From: Beta vulgaris subsp. vulgaris
Taxonomy: Eukaryota; Streptophyta; Magnoliopsida; Caryophyllales; Amaranthaceae
Direction: 5' to 3'
Length of the DNA stretch: 64,000 nucleotides
Assembly (NCBI RefSeq): GCF_026745355.1
Contig: NC_079205.1
Location: 44,298,487 to 44,362,486, forward strand
Shown here: one piece after another, positions 45,229 to 56,879 of the stretch
Numbering within the stretch: the stretch's first letter is position 1
Layout of the letters: the number at the start of each line of letters is the position of its first letter
Position numbers and translations under genes: made by a program
The notes under the pieces: model-generated
Databases searched by the model: none
The model's input: only the letters and a program-made list of their open reading frames with translations
Told to the model about the DNA's origin: nothing

Positions 45229-45838
45229 GGGTAATAAGTTTATCCCTAGTCTTGAGATGAGTCTTAACTTAAGACTTTATAAGGTCTTAAGGGATAATGT
45301 TGTATAAGACCCACTAGAGTCTCAAGGTGAGTTTTGAAAATCAAAACTCAACTCAAGACTCATGTTGGACATGTGTCCAAATTCTATTGGGTCTTTTTTT
45401 TTTTCCTTTTTGTTCAATTTAAAGATATACTACCTCCGTTTCTTTTTAATTGTTACACTTTGACATTTTACACTATTCACAAATTGCACTTTGACCCTCG
45501 TTTGTGATTTATACGTGAATAAAAACATAGTCATATGGGATCTTGTTAGATTCGTATTAGTATGTATTTTATTAATATGTAGTTTTTATATTTTTTACAA
45601 ATACAAAATTAGAGATATAAAGGCTCAAAGTAGTGCATCGGCATGCGTGAAAAGTGTAAGTGTAACAATTAAAAAGAAACGGAGGTAGTATCATTTTTGA
45701 AAGAATCTGGATCGGAGTCTTGGGATAAAGTGTAAAAATATAGATAGTCTGTTGTGAGTATGGAAAGTAAAAAGTTAGTGAAAAGATGATGTGGCAGAGT
45801 TTGAAGCAAAGTCTTGGAGTCTGGGGATAAACTTACCC
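45229..45838. mobile_element. Tourist-like MITE with a nested Stowaway
   Basis: Left end GGGTAATAAGTTTATCCC, right end GGGGATAAACTTACCC, TTA duplication at 45226-45228 and 45839-45841. 610 bp including the Stowaway at 45430-45688. Confidence 0.87.
45430..45688. mobile_element. Stowaway MITE nested in the Tourist-like element
   Basis: The TIR CTACCTCCGTTTCTTTTTAA is repeated inverted at the right (AAAAAGAAACGGAGGTAG), with TA on both sides. 259 bp. Confidence 0.94.
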
Positions 45839-45977
45839 TTAGGTTATACATTAAATTTTGTTTTATTGTCAATATTTTTTATAGTAAGTAAGTCACATAT
45901 ACAAATATATTAAAAGGCGTGCGTGACAACGTATACACGCCACGTGACATTTCTGTTACTCCACTAGAATTGTCCAA

Positions 45978-46496
45978 TCTCTATTATATAAGCCAAGGGA
46001 GGAGGTGTGTGTCCTCTTTTGAAGTGACTAAAATACCCTTAATAATCTAATTAATGGAATGAAAAAAATTATGAAAGCAAATCATTTAAAAATTCTCATT
46101 CCAACTTGCCATTTAAAACAAGTTTAAAATGGTATATGCATCAAATACATCAATCAAAAATTAAATGGACAAAATATTTATACCTTATAAAAAAGGATGG
46201 CATATATAACGTGCACATGAAAAGTCTGAACATTCACTACCTTTGATACTCTTTAATTCAGTTAAACCAACTCATTATTTTTGTTCTTTCTGGTCAATAT
46301 TCATGCACAAAAAATTAATGTTAACAATCACTCACAACCTTTTTATTTTTTACATTAGCGAATTCATATATCTAAATTCATCTAACTGTTGAATTTTTCA
46401 CATTTAAGTTTAATCATAAATAAAGTACGAATGGAGTATCTAATAGAATAACAAATTTTGAAATTAACGCACGCATCGCGTGCATATGAAGGCTAG
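45978..46496 (+). mobile_element. Non-autonomous Helitron
   Basis: It starts TCTCTATTATATAAGCCAAG after an A and ends with the hairpin GCACGCATCGCGTGC, then CTAG at 46493-46496 before a T. Insertion between A and T without duplication, a TC start and a hairpin plus CTAG end are the Helitron hallmarks. 519 bp, non-coding. Just upstream, 45899-45965 resembles the 5' end of a second Helitron family (ATATTAAAAGGCGTGCG). Confidence 0.9.
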
Positions 46497-46841
46497 TGTG
46501 TACATAAGTCATGACAATTAACAAAAGTAGAATTAGCTTGCAACAAGATTTGAACCCGTGACCTCTTGCTATTATACATGATACAATTACCATCTCAACT
46601 AACTTTTAATCATGCTTTAAGTATCTATATTATTATATTTTTACCTTTTAAATGTTGAGTTTTTCTTAATATATTTTAGTGGGAATGGAAAAAAATGCAT
46701 ATCAAATTTGAAAACACAATACTAATCCGGGGTAATGCCTGAGCCCAAATACTAATTAGTGAACTATCTATTTTCCTTTTGTCCCTTGAAATGGTTGTCT
46801 CTTAGCGGTAGTGAATAATAAAGATCTTAGTTACAAGCTAA

Positions 46842-47093
46842 TCTATACTAATATATTAAAAGGCGTGCGTAAATCAGGAACGGTGCCACGTGGCGCTCTC
46901 CCTAGGGAGTTTTAGTTCATGTAATCCATGTACAATAAAAAAAAAATTAGAAGGTTCTGATCCCGTGACCTCAAGTTCATGTACTAAAGTTTTAACCACT
47001 AGACCAAGTTGTATTTACTGCTATCATATCAAAGTACAATATTAATAAATGAAAATTTTTTTACCCGGGGCATAGCCCGGGCATAATAACTAG
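46842..47093 (+). mobile_element. Non-autonomous Helitron
   Basis: It starts TCTATACTAATATATTAAAA after an A and ends with the hairpin CCCGGGGCATAGCCCGGG, then ATAATAACTAG before a T. 252 bp. It is the same family as the inverted copy at 18510-18772. Confidence 0.93.
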
Positions 47094-47285
47094 TTGTTAA
47101 AGTAAAACTAGGACATGTGATATTTTTTTTTTAGTTAATTTTAATTTCTTATAAAGAAAAATTATTGTAAAGTCGATGTGGGTGGTTGCACGAATTCAAG
47201 AATATACATGCAATAATAGTTTTTTTTAAAGGGGGTTTTCTAGAATAATTTCACTATATATATCATTAAGAGTTAAGTAGTAGTA

Positions 47286-47383
47286 TTTCCTGCTTTCTTA
47301 TTTGTTCTTTCCACTTTGGTTTTTGTTATTTATTTTCTCTCAAAAAGTAACTAAATAAGAAGAACAAATAGGAATGAAGGACG
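47286..47383. mobile_element. Short Stowaway-like MITE
   Basis: The left TTTCTTATTTGTTCTT is repeated inverted at the right (AAGAACAAATAGGAATGAAG), with TA at both sides. 98 bp; the outermost bases differ between ends. Confidence 0.7.
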
Positions 47384-47395
47384 TATAAAAATGTA

Positions 47396-47654
47396 CTTCC
47401 TTCGTTCCATTTAAATGAAACATTTACTTTTTCACACAATCAAACGCGTTTCTTTAATCATTAATATATTTAGTTGTGCACAAGTAAAAAAATATAAAAA
47501 AAAGTTATAATTTGATAGTATGCATCGAGACGAATCTAACAAAATCTCACTTGACTATATTTTTCTTTATATAATGGCGATAAATTGAAGTCAAAATTGA
47601 TCAATGAATAGTATCATTTCACCCAATATTTCATTTAAAACAGAACGGAGAAAG
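47396..47654. mobile_element. Stowaway MITE
   Basis: Left CTTCCTTCGTTCCATTTAAA, right TTTAAAACAGAACGGAGAAAG, TA on both sides. 259 bp. Confidence 0.9.
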
Positions 47655-47656
47655 TA

Positions 47657-48461
47657 TTAGTTTTTTTTATTAAATAAGCTTGCATCAATCAATATTATCA
47701 AAGATTAATTACATGATATTTCTGTAAGGACTACATTAAACAAGTTATTTTTAGAATACTACGCGAATCTAAATATATAAAGTGAGCCTGCTGACTGCTA
47801 GTTACTCTAAAGTATCTCGATCATTGAGTTGAACTAAAGTTTAATTCGATCGATCCGGTCAAAAAAAAAAAAGTTTAATTCGATCGATCATGAGCAAAAC
47901 GAGCAAAATAGAAGTCGGCAGCTCAACAATTGGCTCGTTATTCCTCTTCTATAGGTTAACCGTTGACGTCACTGTCATCTGAAGCCTAAGACTAGTGGAC
48001 ATTGGAGAAGAATAAAAAATTAAACTTGCAACTTGTAAAGATAATTGAGAAGGGAAAAAAACATTGATTATTGTTGTAAAGATTGGACATATGGTACTCC
48101 TCCATGATTTCTTGCAGCTGAGAACGTTAAACAATTAGCAACTAACTGTAATTCATGTACCCAAATATTTAAATAAAATTGCATTAAGCTTAATTGATGA
48201 GACACGTGTTCCAATCGATATACGAGGTTGAGGTTCTATACTAGTAGTATTCTTACCATTCCTCAAAATTGTTGCATGAAAATCATCATAATCATCATTA
48301 TCATCTGCACGGTACCTATTAAATTATTAGCTCAGATTGTAAATTGGTTGACATGACAATAGGGGTTAAAATCAACTAATATGTGATTAACAACTAGTAT
48401 AAGATAGTTCATATATTACAGGTCAACAATCAAGATCAAAAAATATATTCCTTAATATCTA
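47657..48461. other. AT-rich spacer, no feature seen
   Basis: Background ORFs only. A short CGATCGAT repeat near 47847-47889 and a CATCAT run near 48280-48305 are the only local patterns. Confidence 0.4.
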
Positions 48462-48668
48462 CTTCCTTCGTCCCAAAATATAATTCTCATTTCATTTTGC
48501 ACAGTCTCCAAGACGTACCTTTGACCTACTATATCTTCTATTTCTTATTAGTAAAAAATATAAAAAGTTGATATTACGAATTTATACATTAGTAAGAATA
48601 TTTGGTTAAAGTTTTTAAAATTTGACTCTCAAAATAAAAATGGAAACTATATTTTGGGACGGAGGGAG
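48462..48668. mobile_element. Stowaway MITE
   Basis: Left CTTCCTTCGTCCCAAAATAT, right ATATTTTGGGACGGAGGGAG, TA on both sides. 207 bp. The TIR is close to that of the element at 41782. Confidence 0.94.
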
Positions 48669-48806
48669 TATGTTTTGTATCATTATTGAATGGATGCAAT
48701 TATTACGATAGACAAAGGAGCATTTATGGAAATTGCAGCTCATGCATTATTTCCTGTTGCTGTTTCTTTTTTACACGATTTTCATTAAATACCTTAAATC
48801 TTTAAT

Positions 48807-49785
48807 ACTATCATTTTTTGCACGCGATGCGTGCTTGAATTTTTTTTCAAGATAGAAACTCGATTTTTTTCAACGTATGTAAAAGTCATAATTTGAACAT
48901 TAGACATACAAAGTATAATTGTTTTTAGTTACAAAATTTAATTGGTTTAGTCTCTGTAACTTAAGTCTCTCACCAGTCCCTTTTTTTTTTTTTTTCTTTT
49001 CAAAGTTAAATTCTATGAACAAAATAGATATTTTATTGAATTTATCTATGATTTCTAATATTATAATTTTTTAGTTGATTTTTGAATTAGGTATACTACT
49101 TCATATATTGTTAAGAAACTGGACACTTGGATTTCAAGTCAAATTTTTGTGAGTATGTATTTACGTTGTAGTGTATTGGTTGTATTTTGTTAGTTAATTT
49201 TTTGGTTTTTGTAAAGTTTACTCATTTGAGTGATTTGTATAATGTAAATTATGCAATTCTATGATTTTAGTTCACTTGTGAGTGATTGTTATAATTTTAT
49301 TTCCATTATTTTTATTTGAATCTCCCTTTGGTTTGTATGTGAATTTGTAATTTAGAAAGGAAAAGAGGTAAAATAGTTTCTTCATTCGGGAACACCATAG
49401 CTCCCCCCCTTCCCTTATATGATAGAAATGATGATTTTTGAGAATAATGATTTGTAAAGTGAATAATGTGAATGTTTTTGTATGTATTGACGTCCTAGTA
49501 TATTAGTTTTAGTTTGTAAGTTAATTTTTTTGTTTTTGTAAAGTTTCCCGATCATTTGAGTGACTTTTGTGATTTTTTGCGATTTTCTCAATTCTATGAG
49601 TAATTTGTAAAGTTTCCTGATATAAGTGATTTCTGAGTGATGTTGAAATTTAATTTCCGGTGATTTTGTTAGAACCCCCATTTTAGTATTGACATTCCTT
49701 TTGTAATTTAGAAAGGGAAAGGGGGGTAAAATAGGCATTTCAAAAGAGGACACCGTTGCTCCACCCTTCCCTTATGTAATAAAGA
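48807..49785 (-). mobile_element. Non-autonomous Helitron pair, minus orientation, with a duplicated 5' end
   Basis: In reverse it starts near 49785 with TCTTTATTACATAAGGGAAG and ends beyond a GCACGCATCGCGTGC hairpin at about 48820-48835 (worn terminal CTAT instead of CTAG). A second, similar 5' end (CTATCATATAAGGGAAGG in reverse) is at about 49393-49431, and 49430-49780 repeats the composition of 49120-49420. This looks like a tandem or nested pair of the same family. Confidence 0.7.
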
Positions 49786-50198
49786 TCTTCAGTTTCTTAT
49801 TGATAAAAATATTTAAAAGTTGATTATGAAATTTCATGTTAAGATAATTTTAATAAGATCTTACATGAGTATGTTTTCTAGTATATATCATTAAGAATAT
49901 TTAGTCAAACATTTTGAAATTTGACCTATCTAAAATGAAACAAACATATATTATGAGATGGAGAGAATATTAATAATTAATCCTATAGCTACTAGTAACC
50001 AAACGTTTTTCTCAATCCATTTAACTTTTCCTGCATCTTTCTTTCTTTATTTTTTTTTTTGAGTATTTTTATAAAGCATTAACTATATTTTTTATAATAG
50101 TATTAATTTAGAAACTTATTATGACATAATCACACCTCAATCTATGTAATTGAATTGATAGTTATATATTGCTTAACATTTCTATTTTTAACTTACTA

Positions 50199-50515
50199 CT
50201 CCCTCCGTTTCCTAAAGATCTTCCCTCTTTCCGTTTAAGTGCGTTTCCAAAAGATCTCCCCTCTTTTACTTTATTTCTTATTTGGAATTTTTTTTCCCCT
50301 TTTTACTCTCTCATGTCCCTATCATATGGTTCACCATTACATTATTAATTCAATTTTACTCACTTTTTCTCTCCTACTTTAACCCCTTTTTATTTGTTTA
50401 TTTATCTTAACCCTTTTCTCTCTGCTACTTTACCTACCCCATACCCCACACAACTTGATTCTCATTGGTATCTGTAGTAATAGTAACAAGGAAGATTTTT
50501 AGAAAACGGAGGTAG
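50199..50515. mobile_element. Stowaway MITE
   Basis: Left CTCCCTCCGTTTCCTAAAGA, right TTTTTAGAAAACGGAGGTAG, TA on both sides. 317 bp. A fragment of another (GTCCCAAAATATAATG) follows at about 50606. Confidence 0.92.
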
Positions 50516-50689
50516 TATATGTTAGGGGTTGGAATTTACATGAATCGTTTCCCGAAATTATAGCCCCTTTATATGAAAAAATATATATTGTTTTTTCATT
50601 TTTGGTGTCCCAAAATATAATGTTTATTTCTATTTAATTAAAAACATGACTTTTCCTAATCTACCCTCATTGCCATAATTTTATTCGTA

Positions 50690-51456
50690 CTAGCCTTTTT
50701 TTGCATGCGATGCGTGCGTGAATTATTTTAGCGATTATTATTAAATTTCATCTAAATGTAATTTTGGAGGATGTAATTTACAATCATCATTAGTTCTAAT
50801 TAAATATCATGTGATGTAAATACAAAATATAAAAAATAATCGATGAAGAAGTTGTTTTCTCGATATTTTTATTACTTGTAAATGGATGTTGGTACATTAT
50901 TATTGCATTTTAAAGTTTAGGTAAAATAAAAATTTTATGTCTTTGATTTTGTAGTTGACTTAAAAACTGATTTAGGGACTGTTCTCTTCGGCATAGAATA
51001 GCTAAACTGAACTGAACTGAATTGAATTGAACTGAACTGAACTGAATTGAACTGAACTGAAGTGAACTGAAATGAACTGAATTGAATTGAACTGAACTGA
51101 AGTGAGATGAATAGTGATATGTGAGAGTAAACATATTGTCCAGAGCTGAACTGAACTGAATTGAACTGAATTAAACTGAATTGAACTGAACTGAAAAAAA
51201 GCTGGGGAGAACAATTAGTTATGTTAATTTGTTCTTCAATCATAACTTTTTTTTTTCAATACATATTTTTTTTATGAAAGTTTATTTTAGCTACTTTGAA
51301 CTTCTTTTAATATACATATTTTAAATTAGGAAGACTATGATTGAGGAAAATATCAAAATCTTAATAGGTAATCTTTTTTTTTATATAAAATGAAGGATTA
51401 AAAAGTATTTTCAAAGGGGGACACCATAGCTCTCCCCTTGACTAATATAATAGAGA
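50690..51456 (-). mobile_element. Non-autonomous Helitron with ACTGA repeats
   Basis: In reverse it starts TCTCTATTATATTAGTCAAG at 51456 after an A and ends with a CACGCACGCATCGCATGC hairpin and GGCTAG at 50690, before a T. 767 bp. The interior carries a pentanucleotide array at 51001-51192. Confidence 0.9.
51001..51192. repeat. Pentanucleotide array (ACTGA / ATTGA)n
   Basis: Over 30 copies of AACTG/AATTG-type pentamers, interrupted once by about 45 bp at 51104-51145. Minus-strand ORFs full of Ser-Val-Gln-Phe across 50910-51243 are translations of this array in three frames and are not genes. Confidence 0.95.
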
Positions 51457-52589
51457 TTATGTCAATCTCCAAAATATTCCACTTAGCTTAATTCTCGTGA
51501 AACAAATATAAACAAACACTATATTTTAGGGAAAATGGAGCTTTTAAATATTTATATGACTATTGAGTTTTTAACTTTCTTGTAACTACTGTTGCCTTTT
51601 GTTTTGCTGTCTTTTACAAGACATTGTAGTAGTCTTATCCGTTGAGTGGGAGGGTGAATAATTTACAGAATCACAAATAAAAGGTTGAGCTGAAAGTGCA
51701 CAAGATAAAAGATGAAAGTGAGCAACTGTTGTATGTTGCGGGACTAATTTCAATTATAAAACATAAAGTGGTTAACAAATTTCTACCGATGGATAGTTAC
51801 TAATTATCGCGGGGATTGGGATTTGGGACCAATAATCGGGACAATTCAATAATTTTTCCAACATAAAGTAGAAAGCTTATAATAAGGAGAGCTATCTTAT
51901 CGACTGTTAAAACCTTTAATTTGTCCGGATCATATGATGTGGTCTACAATCATTGTTTACCTGTTCAAGACTTGTATGCTACCAAAGAACATCGAATTTA
52001 GTTTATAATTGAAATATTACGTACCATACTCCTATTAAAGAAGCCGTTCTTTAACATTTATATTAGTAAAAATCAGATAAAGAATCTCAAATTAATATTT
52101 TAGATAATCTTTTAAGTTTCTTTTTTTGACAAGAAGAAATCATTTAAGATTTACCTAAGGAATATTATTGTTATATATGTCACATGATGATTTATTAATA
52201 TTAATGATAATTTTTCTATTCCCTTTAGAAAAAAATCGATGAAAGTGATATGACATGTGCTACAAATATTAATAAGTAGCAATAGTTTTCCCCTGCCAAA
52301 GAAAAAGCAATAGTACTCTCTGATTATGCTCACTCTGTTATATCGTTCCAATCTAATACATAGCTTTCACAAGTTGGTTGGTTAGCATTCCTTAATTTTT
52401 GTTTGTTTTTGGCAAAAACCTTGCATATCTTAATATAGAATTCAAGATGTGGGGGCAATATGCTCCTTTTCCCTCAAAAGTAGTCAAGTTTACAATCAAA
52501 TATAAGCTGAAAAAGAGAAAACATAATTTATTTACTAATTAGCTAAAAATTTTAAAAAGAAAAATTGATATGAACAGTCTCGATTATAG
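51457..52589. other. AT-rich spacer, no feature seen
   Basis: No terminal repeats, motifs or ORFs above background were found. Confidence 0.4.
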
Positions 52590-53562
52590 GCATTTTGCCA
52601 TTTTCAGTCCTAACTAAAGATTATTTCTGAGTAATTCTAACTTTGGGATAAGTTTTATAAAAATGTACCCAATTGATTGGTGACGCAATTTACTGATTAA
52701 TCTTTGTTTTTACTTTTTTTTTACCTGATTCACTGCCTTCTCCCTCCCCTTTCTCTCTCCTTACTCACTTCTCCTAGCAGACTCCCTCCTTCGTCCCTGC
52801 CACACCCTCCTCCCTCATTCAAGCATCACTCACCAGTCATTCGCAACTCTTCATTTTCAGTCTTCTCCTCCCTGAAAATCTCACTGGAAAGCACCAGCAA
52901 AGGAAGCCTCAGAGTTCCATTCCTCTGCTTTATTTCGATACCAAACCACCAACACCGCGGTGCAAACCAGGCCTGCCCCCTTCGAACCACCGCAAGCACC
53001 ACCCTTCACCTGCCACCATAAATCCACGACCACCGACGCATCACTACGCGCCACTCTCCCGTGTCCCAGCCGCAGCCCCACTCTTTCTATCACACACACA
53101 CACTCTCTCTCTCTCTCGCTGCTCTTTATCTCCCTCGCTGCATCTTCTCTCACCTTGACCCAGTGGCGTTGCTACCCAGAACACCGCCCTGTGTCCCCGA
53201 TACACCACCTCGCCTCCTAGACGCCGCAGTCGTCTGCTGCAGCCACCCTCACCTCCTGCCGTGCGCCCTACTTGTTTGTTTCCTATGTTTTCCTCCAAGA
53301 GTCGGGGTTGGGGAGGGGGTGTCGTAGGGGTGGCAGGTTTGAGTGGGGTGGGGGTGGGGATGGGGTTGGTGGGGGGGGGGAGATGGGATGGGTGGATGCC
53401 TACTAGAGGAGAGAGAAAATAAAATTTGGGAAAAAAAAACTGAAATTTGTTTTCCCTGTTGTAGTTGGTTATTAACCTGTTGGGACCAAATTTGGCAAAA
53501 GTGATATATTGTTGGAACTGCTCAGAAATAATCTTTAGTTGGGACTGAAAATGACGAAATTA
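52590..53562. mobile_element. Pack-MULE-like element with a GC-rich interior
   Basis: Left end CATTTTGCCATTTTCAGTCC, then AACTAAAGATTATTTCTGAG. The right end is its inverse (CTCAGAAATAATCTTTAGTT, then GGGACTGAAAATGACG). The TIR is about 55 bp with mismatches. The interior (52730-53400) is C-rich and much higher in GC than its surroundings, with a CACACACTCTCTCTCTC run at 53090-53120. Such GC-rich captured DNA is typical of Pack-MULEs. Overlapping ORFs on both strands give no known domain. No 9-bp duplication was matched. Confidence 0.65.
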
Positions 53563-53871
53563 CTTAATGTTTTTGATAAACCCTATAATAGACTTGTCAA
53601 AAATTAATTCGACACGAAAATTTAATTCTGATTCAATTTGATTTTCAGTTTTTTTTAAAAAAAAATTCAACTTGAAATTCGATTTGACTCAAATCCAAAT
53701 ACCCCATAAATTACAAGCGAAAATGAGTTTAATTAGAGTTTACTCATCGAGTCAAAAATGTTAAATTTATTATCTATTTTTGAAACGCTTGAATAAGTGG
53801 GAAGCAATGAAATGAATGAATGAACAAAGGTTAAAAAATAATATTCACAATACAAAATAATAACCATAAAG
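53563..53871. other. AT-rich spacer, no feature seen
   Basis: No ORF or repeat recognised. Confidence 0.4.
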
Positions 53872-55118
53872 TGTTAGGTGTAATTGTTACACCATAAATA
53901 ATGATGTAACATCCAATTCACACATGTGAATTAAAATATTAATCAAAGATATTCGAAAATTCTGCTGCTTCCCCCTCTCTCATCTCCCTTCTTCCTCCCA
54001 ATTTTCTCTCATCCTCAGACCATATTAGTTTCTCTTGAGCTTCAAACTTTTTCATTCGAAGATGCTCTCTCGAATCTTATAAATCTAAAGACAACTCTCT
54101 CTGTGTCCTCACTCCTTCATCGCCATACCATAAGAGAACTGCTAAATCCTTACAATTACTCAGTCTTCGTGGTTTTGGCGGCGTGGTGATGAAGTCAGTG
54201 CGACACGTCGTTGGTGAAGAGCAGGTGCTAGTGTGAAGGGGGAGATGGGGTTGCGGGGATGGAGAGGAGGGGGAGGGGTGATAAGCTGGGTTGGGGGGGG
54301 TGCTGGTTTAGGGTTAGTGTTAGGGTTGAGATTAAGGTTAGTGTTTAGGGATTTATGAGTTAAGATTAGGGGTTAATAATGGCAAATTTGTAAATAAAGC
54401 AAACGTCAACTTAACGTCCGTTAGAAAAAGGACATTTGGTGAACGTTTTTGGAAACTCAAGGGTATATGGGGAATAAAACATTAAGGGTATATGGTGAAT
54501 TTCGCAATTTGTCGGGGGTTTATGGTGAAAAAATCGTATGGAATTTATCAAATTACGGTTTATGGAGTTTCAGCATGACTGAGAAGCATAGGTAATTAAA
54601 TTCGAACTATTCCGATTTAACCGATTATAATCCATAGCTTAAGAATATTGAAACATTATTAACATTCATTATGGATATACCTAATACATGACAGTAGCAA
54701 AGTATTCAAATGAATTTTTTTGGTGATATTTAAATGAGATTATGCTATCGTTGTGGATTGGTGAATGAACTAGTTTCATGTTGTGGAAATGATACAAATT
54801 AGTTTGCAAATGAAATATGTTTCTTGATTAATGATGCACGTTTGGAGTTGAATATGATAAATAAGCAAAATATATAAGGTGGCGAAATTATAAGGAAATG
54901 ACTTTACATGATATGAAAATTGACAATAATGATACAAAACTCAACCAAAAAATGATATAGATTGATATCATTTTTAATAATGATATATGTCTATGATAGT
55001 AAGATGGTATATGAATATGTATAGATGACATATAACAACTTTAAAATGACATAAAAAAGTTTCAACATGATATGAAATAAACCAATAAAGACATGAAAGA
55101 GATATTAGTTCACACATG

Positions 55119-56827
55119 CACTAGTAGAATAATTGCTTATTGCTGCGGTCATATTGTTACGGTTTTACCTATACGCAGCAATAAACTACGTCAAAAAAAT
55201 CGAAAATAATCTTATTGTTGCGGTTCCCAACCAAAACCGCAGCAATAGATGTTAATAGGACAATTTTTCAAATTTGATTGACTACTTTGACCAGCTATAT
55301 TGCTGCGGTTTTTTTAAAGAAACCGCAGCAATATATTAAAATTTTAATATTTTAATATATTGCTGCGGTTTCTTTAAAAAACCGCAGCAATATAAAAACC
55401 CAATATTATATAATAGTATTCTCGCTCACTAACCCCTAAACGAAACCTTCTCCCAGCAGCGCCTCTTCACATCTCTCTCTCCTCACTCCCGCCCCTCTCT
55501 CCTCTCTCTCTCTCTTCTCACTCCCGCCCCTCTCTCCTCTCAATTCTTCGCCTCTCTTCTCCTCTTAATCATCACCAACGAATATCATTAGACGGTCGCG
55601 ATTTTCTTCGTCAGATGGTCGTGGTTTTTCTTCGGCTGTCACTCGCGGTTTTCTTCGGCAGCCGGTCGCGGTTTTATTCGTCAGTGTGGTTTTCTTCGTC
55701 GGCCGGTTTTTCTTCGTCAGCGTGGTTTTCTTCGTCGGCCGGTTATTCTTTGTCGGCGATTCAGATCGATGACAACTCCGTTCAACCGTTCGACTGACGC
55801 TCAGACCGTTCGTCGTTCTCTACCCTCACAACGGGTTTTTAGGAGAAACGAGAGCCGGGTTTTCACGAGAACAGAGAGCAGAGCAGATCTTTTTTTTTTC
55901 CCTTTTTGTTTTTCGTTTCCTTGTTTTCGTTTCTTTTTTTTGTCCTTTTTTTCGTTTTTTAATTTGTTTGTAGATTTTATTTTAGGATTTTTTTTTGTAA
56001 ATTTTCATTAAATTTGATAAGAAGCAGTCTGATTTCTGATCAATAGTTTATGATCTACTTTTTTAGTGTGATGTAATCATTTTGAATCATCTATTGGAGA
56101 CTCAGTGATTGTTAACATTCTTGAAAATTCAGTAAGCCCAACCAAACGATGCGCGACCATACATTGAAATTGTGCATATGCAAGTCTTTGAAAATCTTCA
56201 ACGAACATGCCACTCAGCCAGATTCATATGTTATTTCATATTCAATTTGTTTTTTGATTTTTCAAATTTAATTGACAAATGCCAAAAACAAAAAAAAAAA
56301 ATTTACCTGTACCAGGACCTATTGCTGCGGTTTTGAGCAAAAACCGCAGCAATATGTTGCACGTTTTAAATAAAAAATAAATACTCCCTCTGCTTTTATT
56401 TATTTGCTACATTTTCCAAAAAGGGTTGCTTTTTTTTATTTGCTACATTTCCTTATTAGGAGACTTGGCCCACCAAAAAGTAATAGTATTATATTTGTTT
56501 TTCCTCTTTTTTCACCAAAAAGTACACTTTTTTCCTTTTTTCCACCTTATTTAATGCTAAAAGGGTCAAAAAATACACCAAAAAAGAATGAAAGGGACAT
56601 CTCCTAAATTATTGTGTAAACAAGAATGTAGCAAATAAATAAAAGCGGAGGGAGTACATTGCTGCGGTTTTACCCAGAAACCGCAGCAATATGTTCAAAT
56701 ATTGCCGCGGTTTGAAACCGCAGCAATATAATTATTACCTATTGTTGCCCCCTTAATTGATGCGCGCCCAAAACCGCAGCAATAGACCACTTTTTGACCG
56801 CAGCAATAAGCGTTTATTCTACTAGTG
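55119..56827. mobile_element. CACTA transposon, family A, 1.71 kb, complete and non-autonomous
   Basis: The ends are CACTAGTAGAATAA at 55119 and TTATTCTACTAGTG at 56827, with a perfect 3-bp duplication ATG at 55116-55118 and 56828-56830. Subterminal TTGCTGCGGTTTT words are arranged as hairpin pairs at 55135-55395 and 56320-56800. It has a CT-rich interior block (55440-55570) and no transposase. The ORFs at 55615-55797 and 55769-56011 resemble CT-repeat translations and also fall in the same place in the 271-1547 copy, but without a known motif. Confidence 0.97.
56384..56654. mobile_element. Stowaway MITE nested in CACTA
   Basis: Left CTCCCTCTGCTTTTATTTAT, right ATAAATAAAAGCGGAGGGAG, TA on both sides. 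271 bp. The CACTA subterminal repeats continue on either side. Confidence 0.95.
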
Positions 56828-56879
56828 ATGTGAGCATTTATTACACAATAAGTTGTGGTGTAACATGTTACACCCAACA

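Larger units (their letters stand above)
53872..56879. mobile_element. Unclassified TIR element, split by a CACTA insertion
   Basis: The left TGTTAGGTGTAATTGTTACA at 53872 and the inverse at the right (TGTAACATGTTACACCCAAC) ending at 56879 form a TIR of about 27 bp. Without the CACTA copy the element would be about 1.3 kb. The interior has CT-rich and G-rich blocks (53970-54360). A TTATGGTGAA/TCACCATAAA-type repeat lies at 54430-54560. I could not fix a target duplication, so the superfamily is open. Confidence 0.55.

Noticed and set aside
50910..51243. Three overlapping minus-strand ORFs rich in Ser-Val-Gln-Phe
   Set aside because: They are translations of the ACTGA/ATTGA pentanucleotide array in successive frames, not proteins.
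52704..53327. Several overlapping ORFs on both strands in the GC-rich block
   Set aside because: Open frames on both strands are expected in GC-rich DNA with few stops; no domain recognised. Kept only as the interior of a Pack-MULE-like element.
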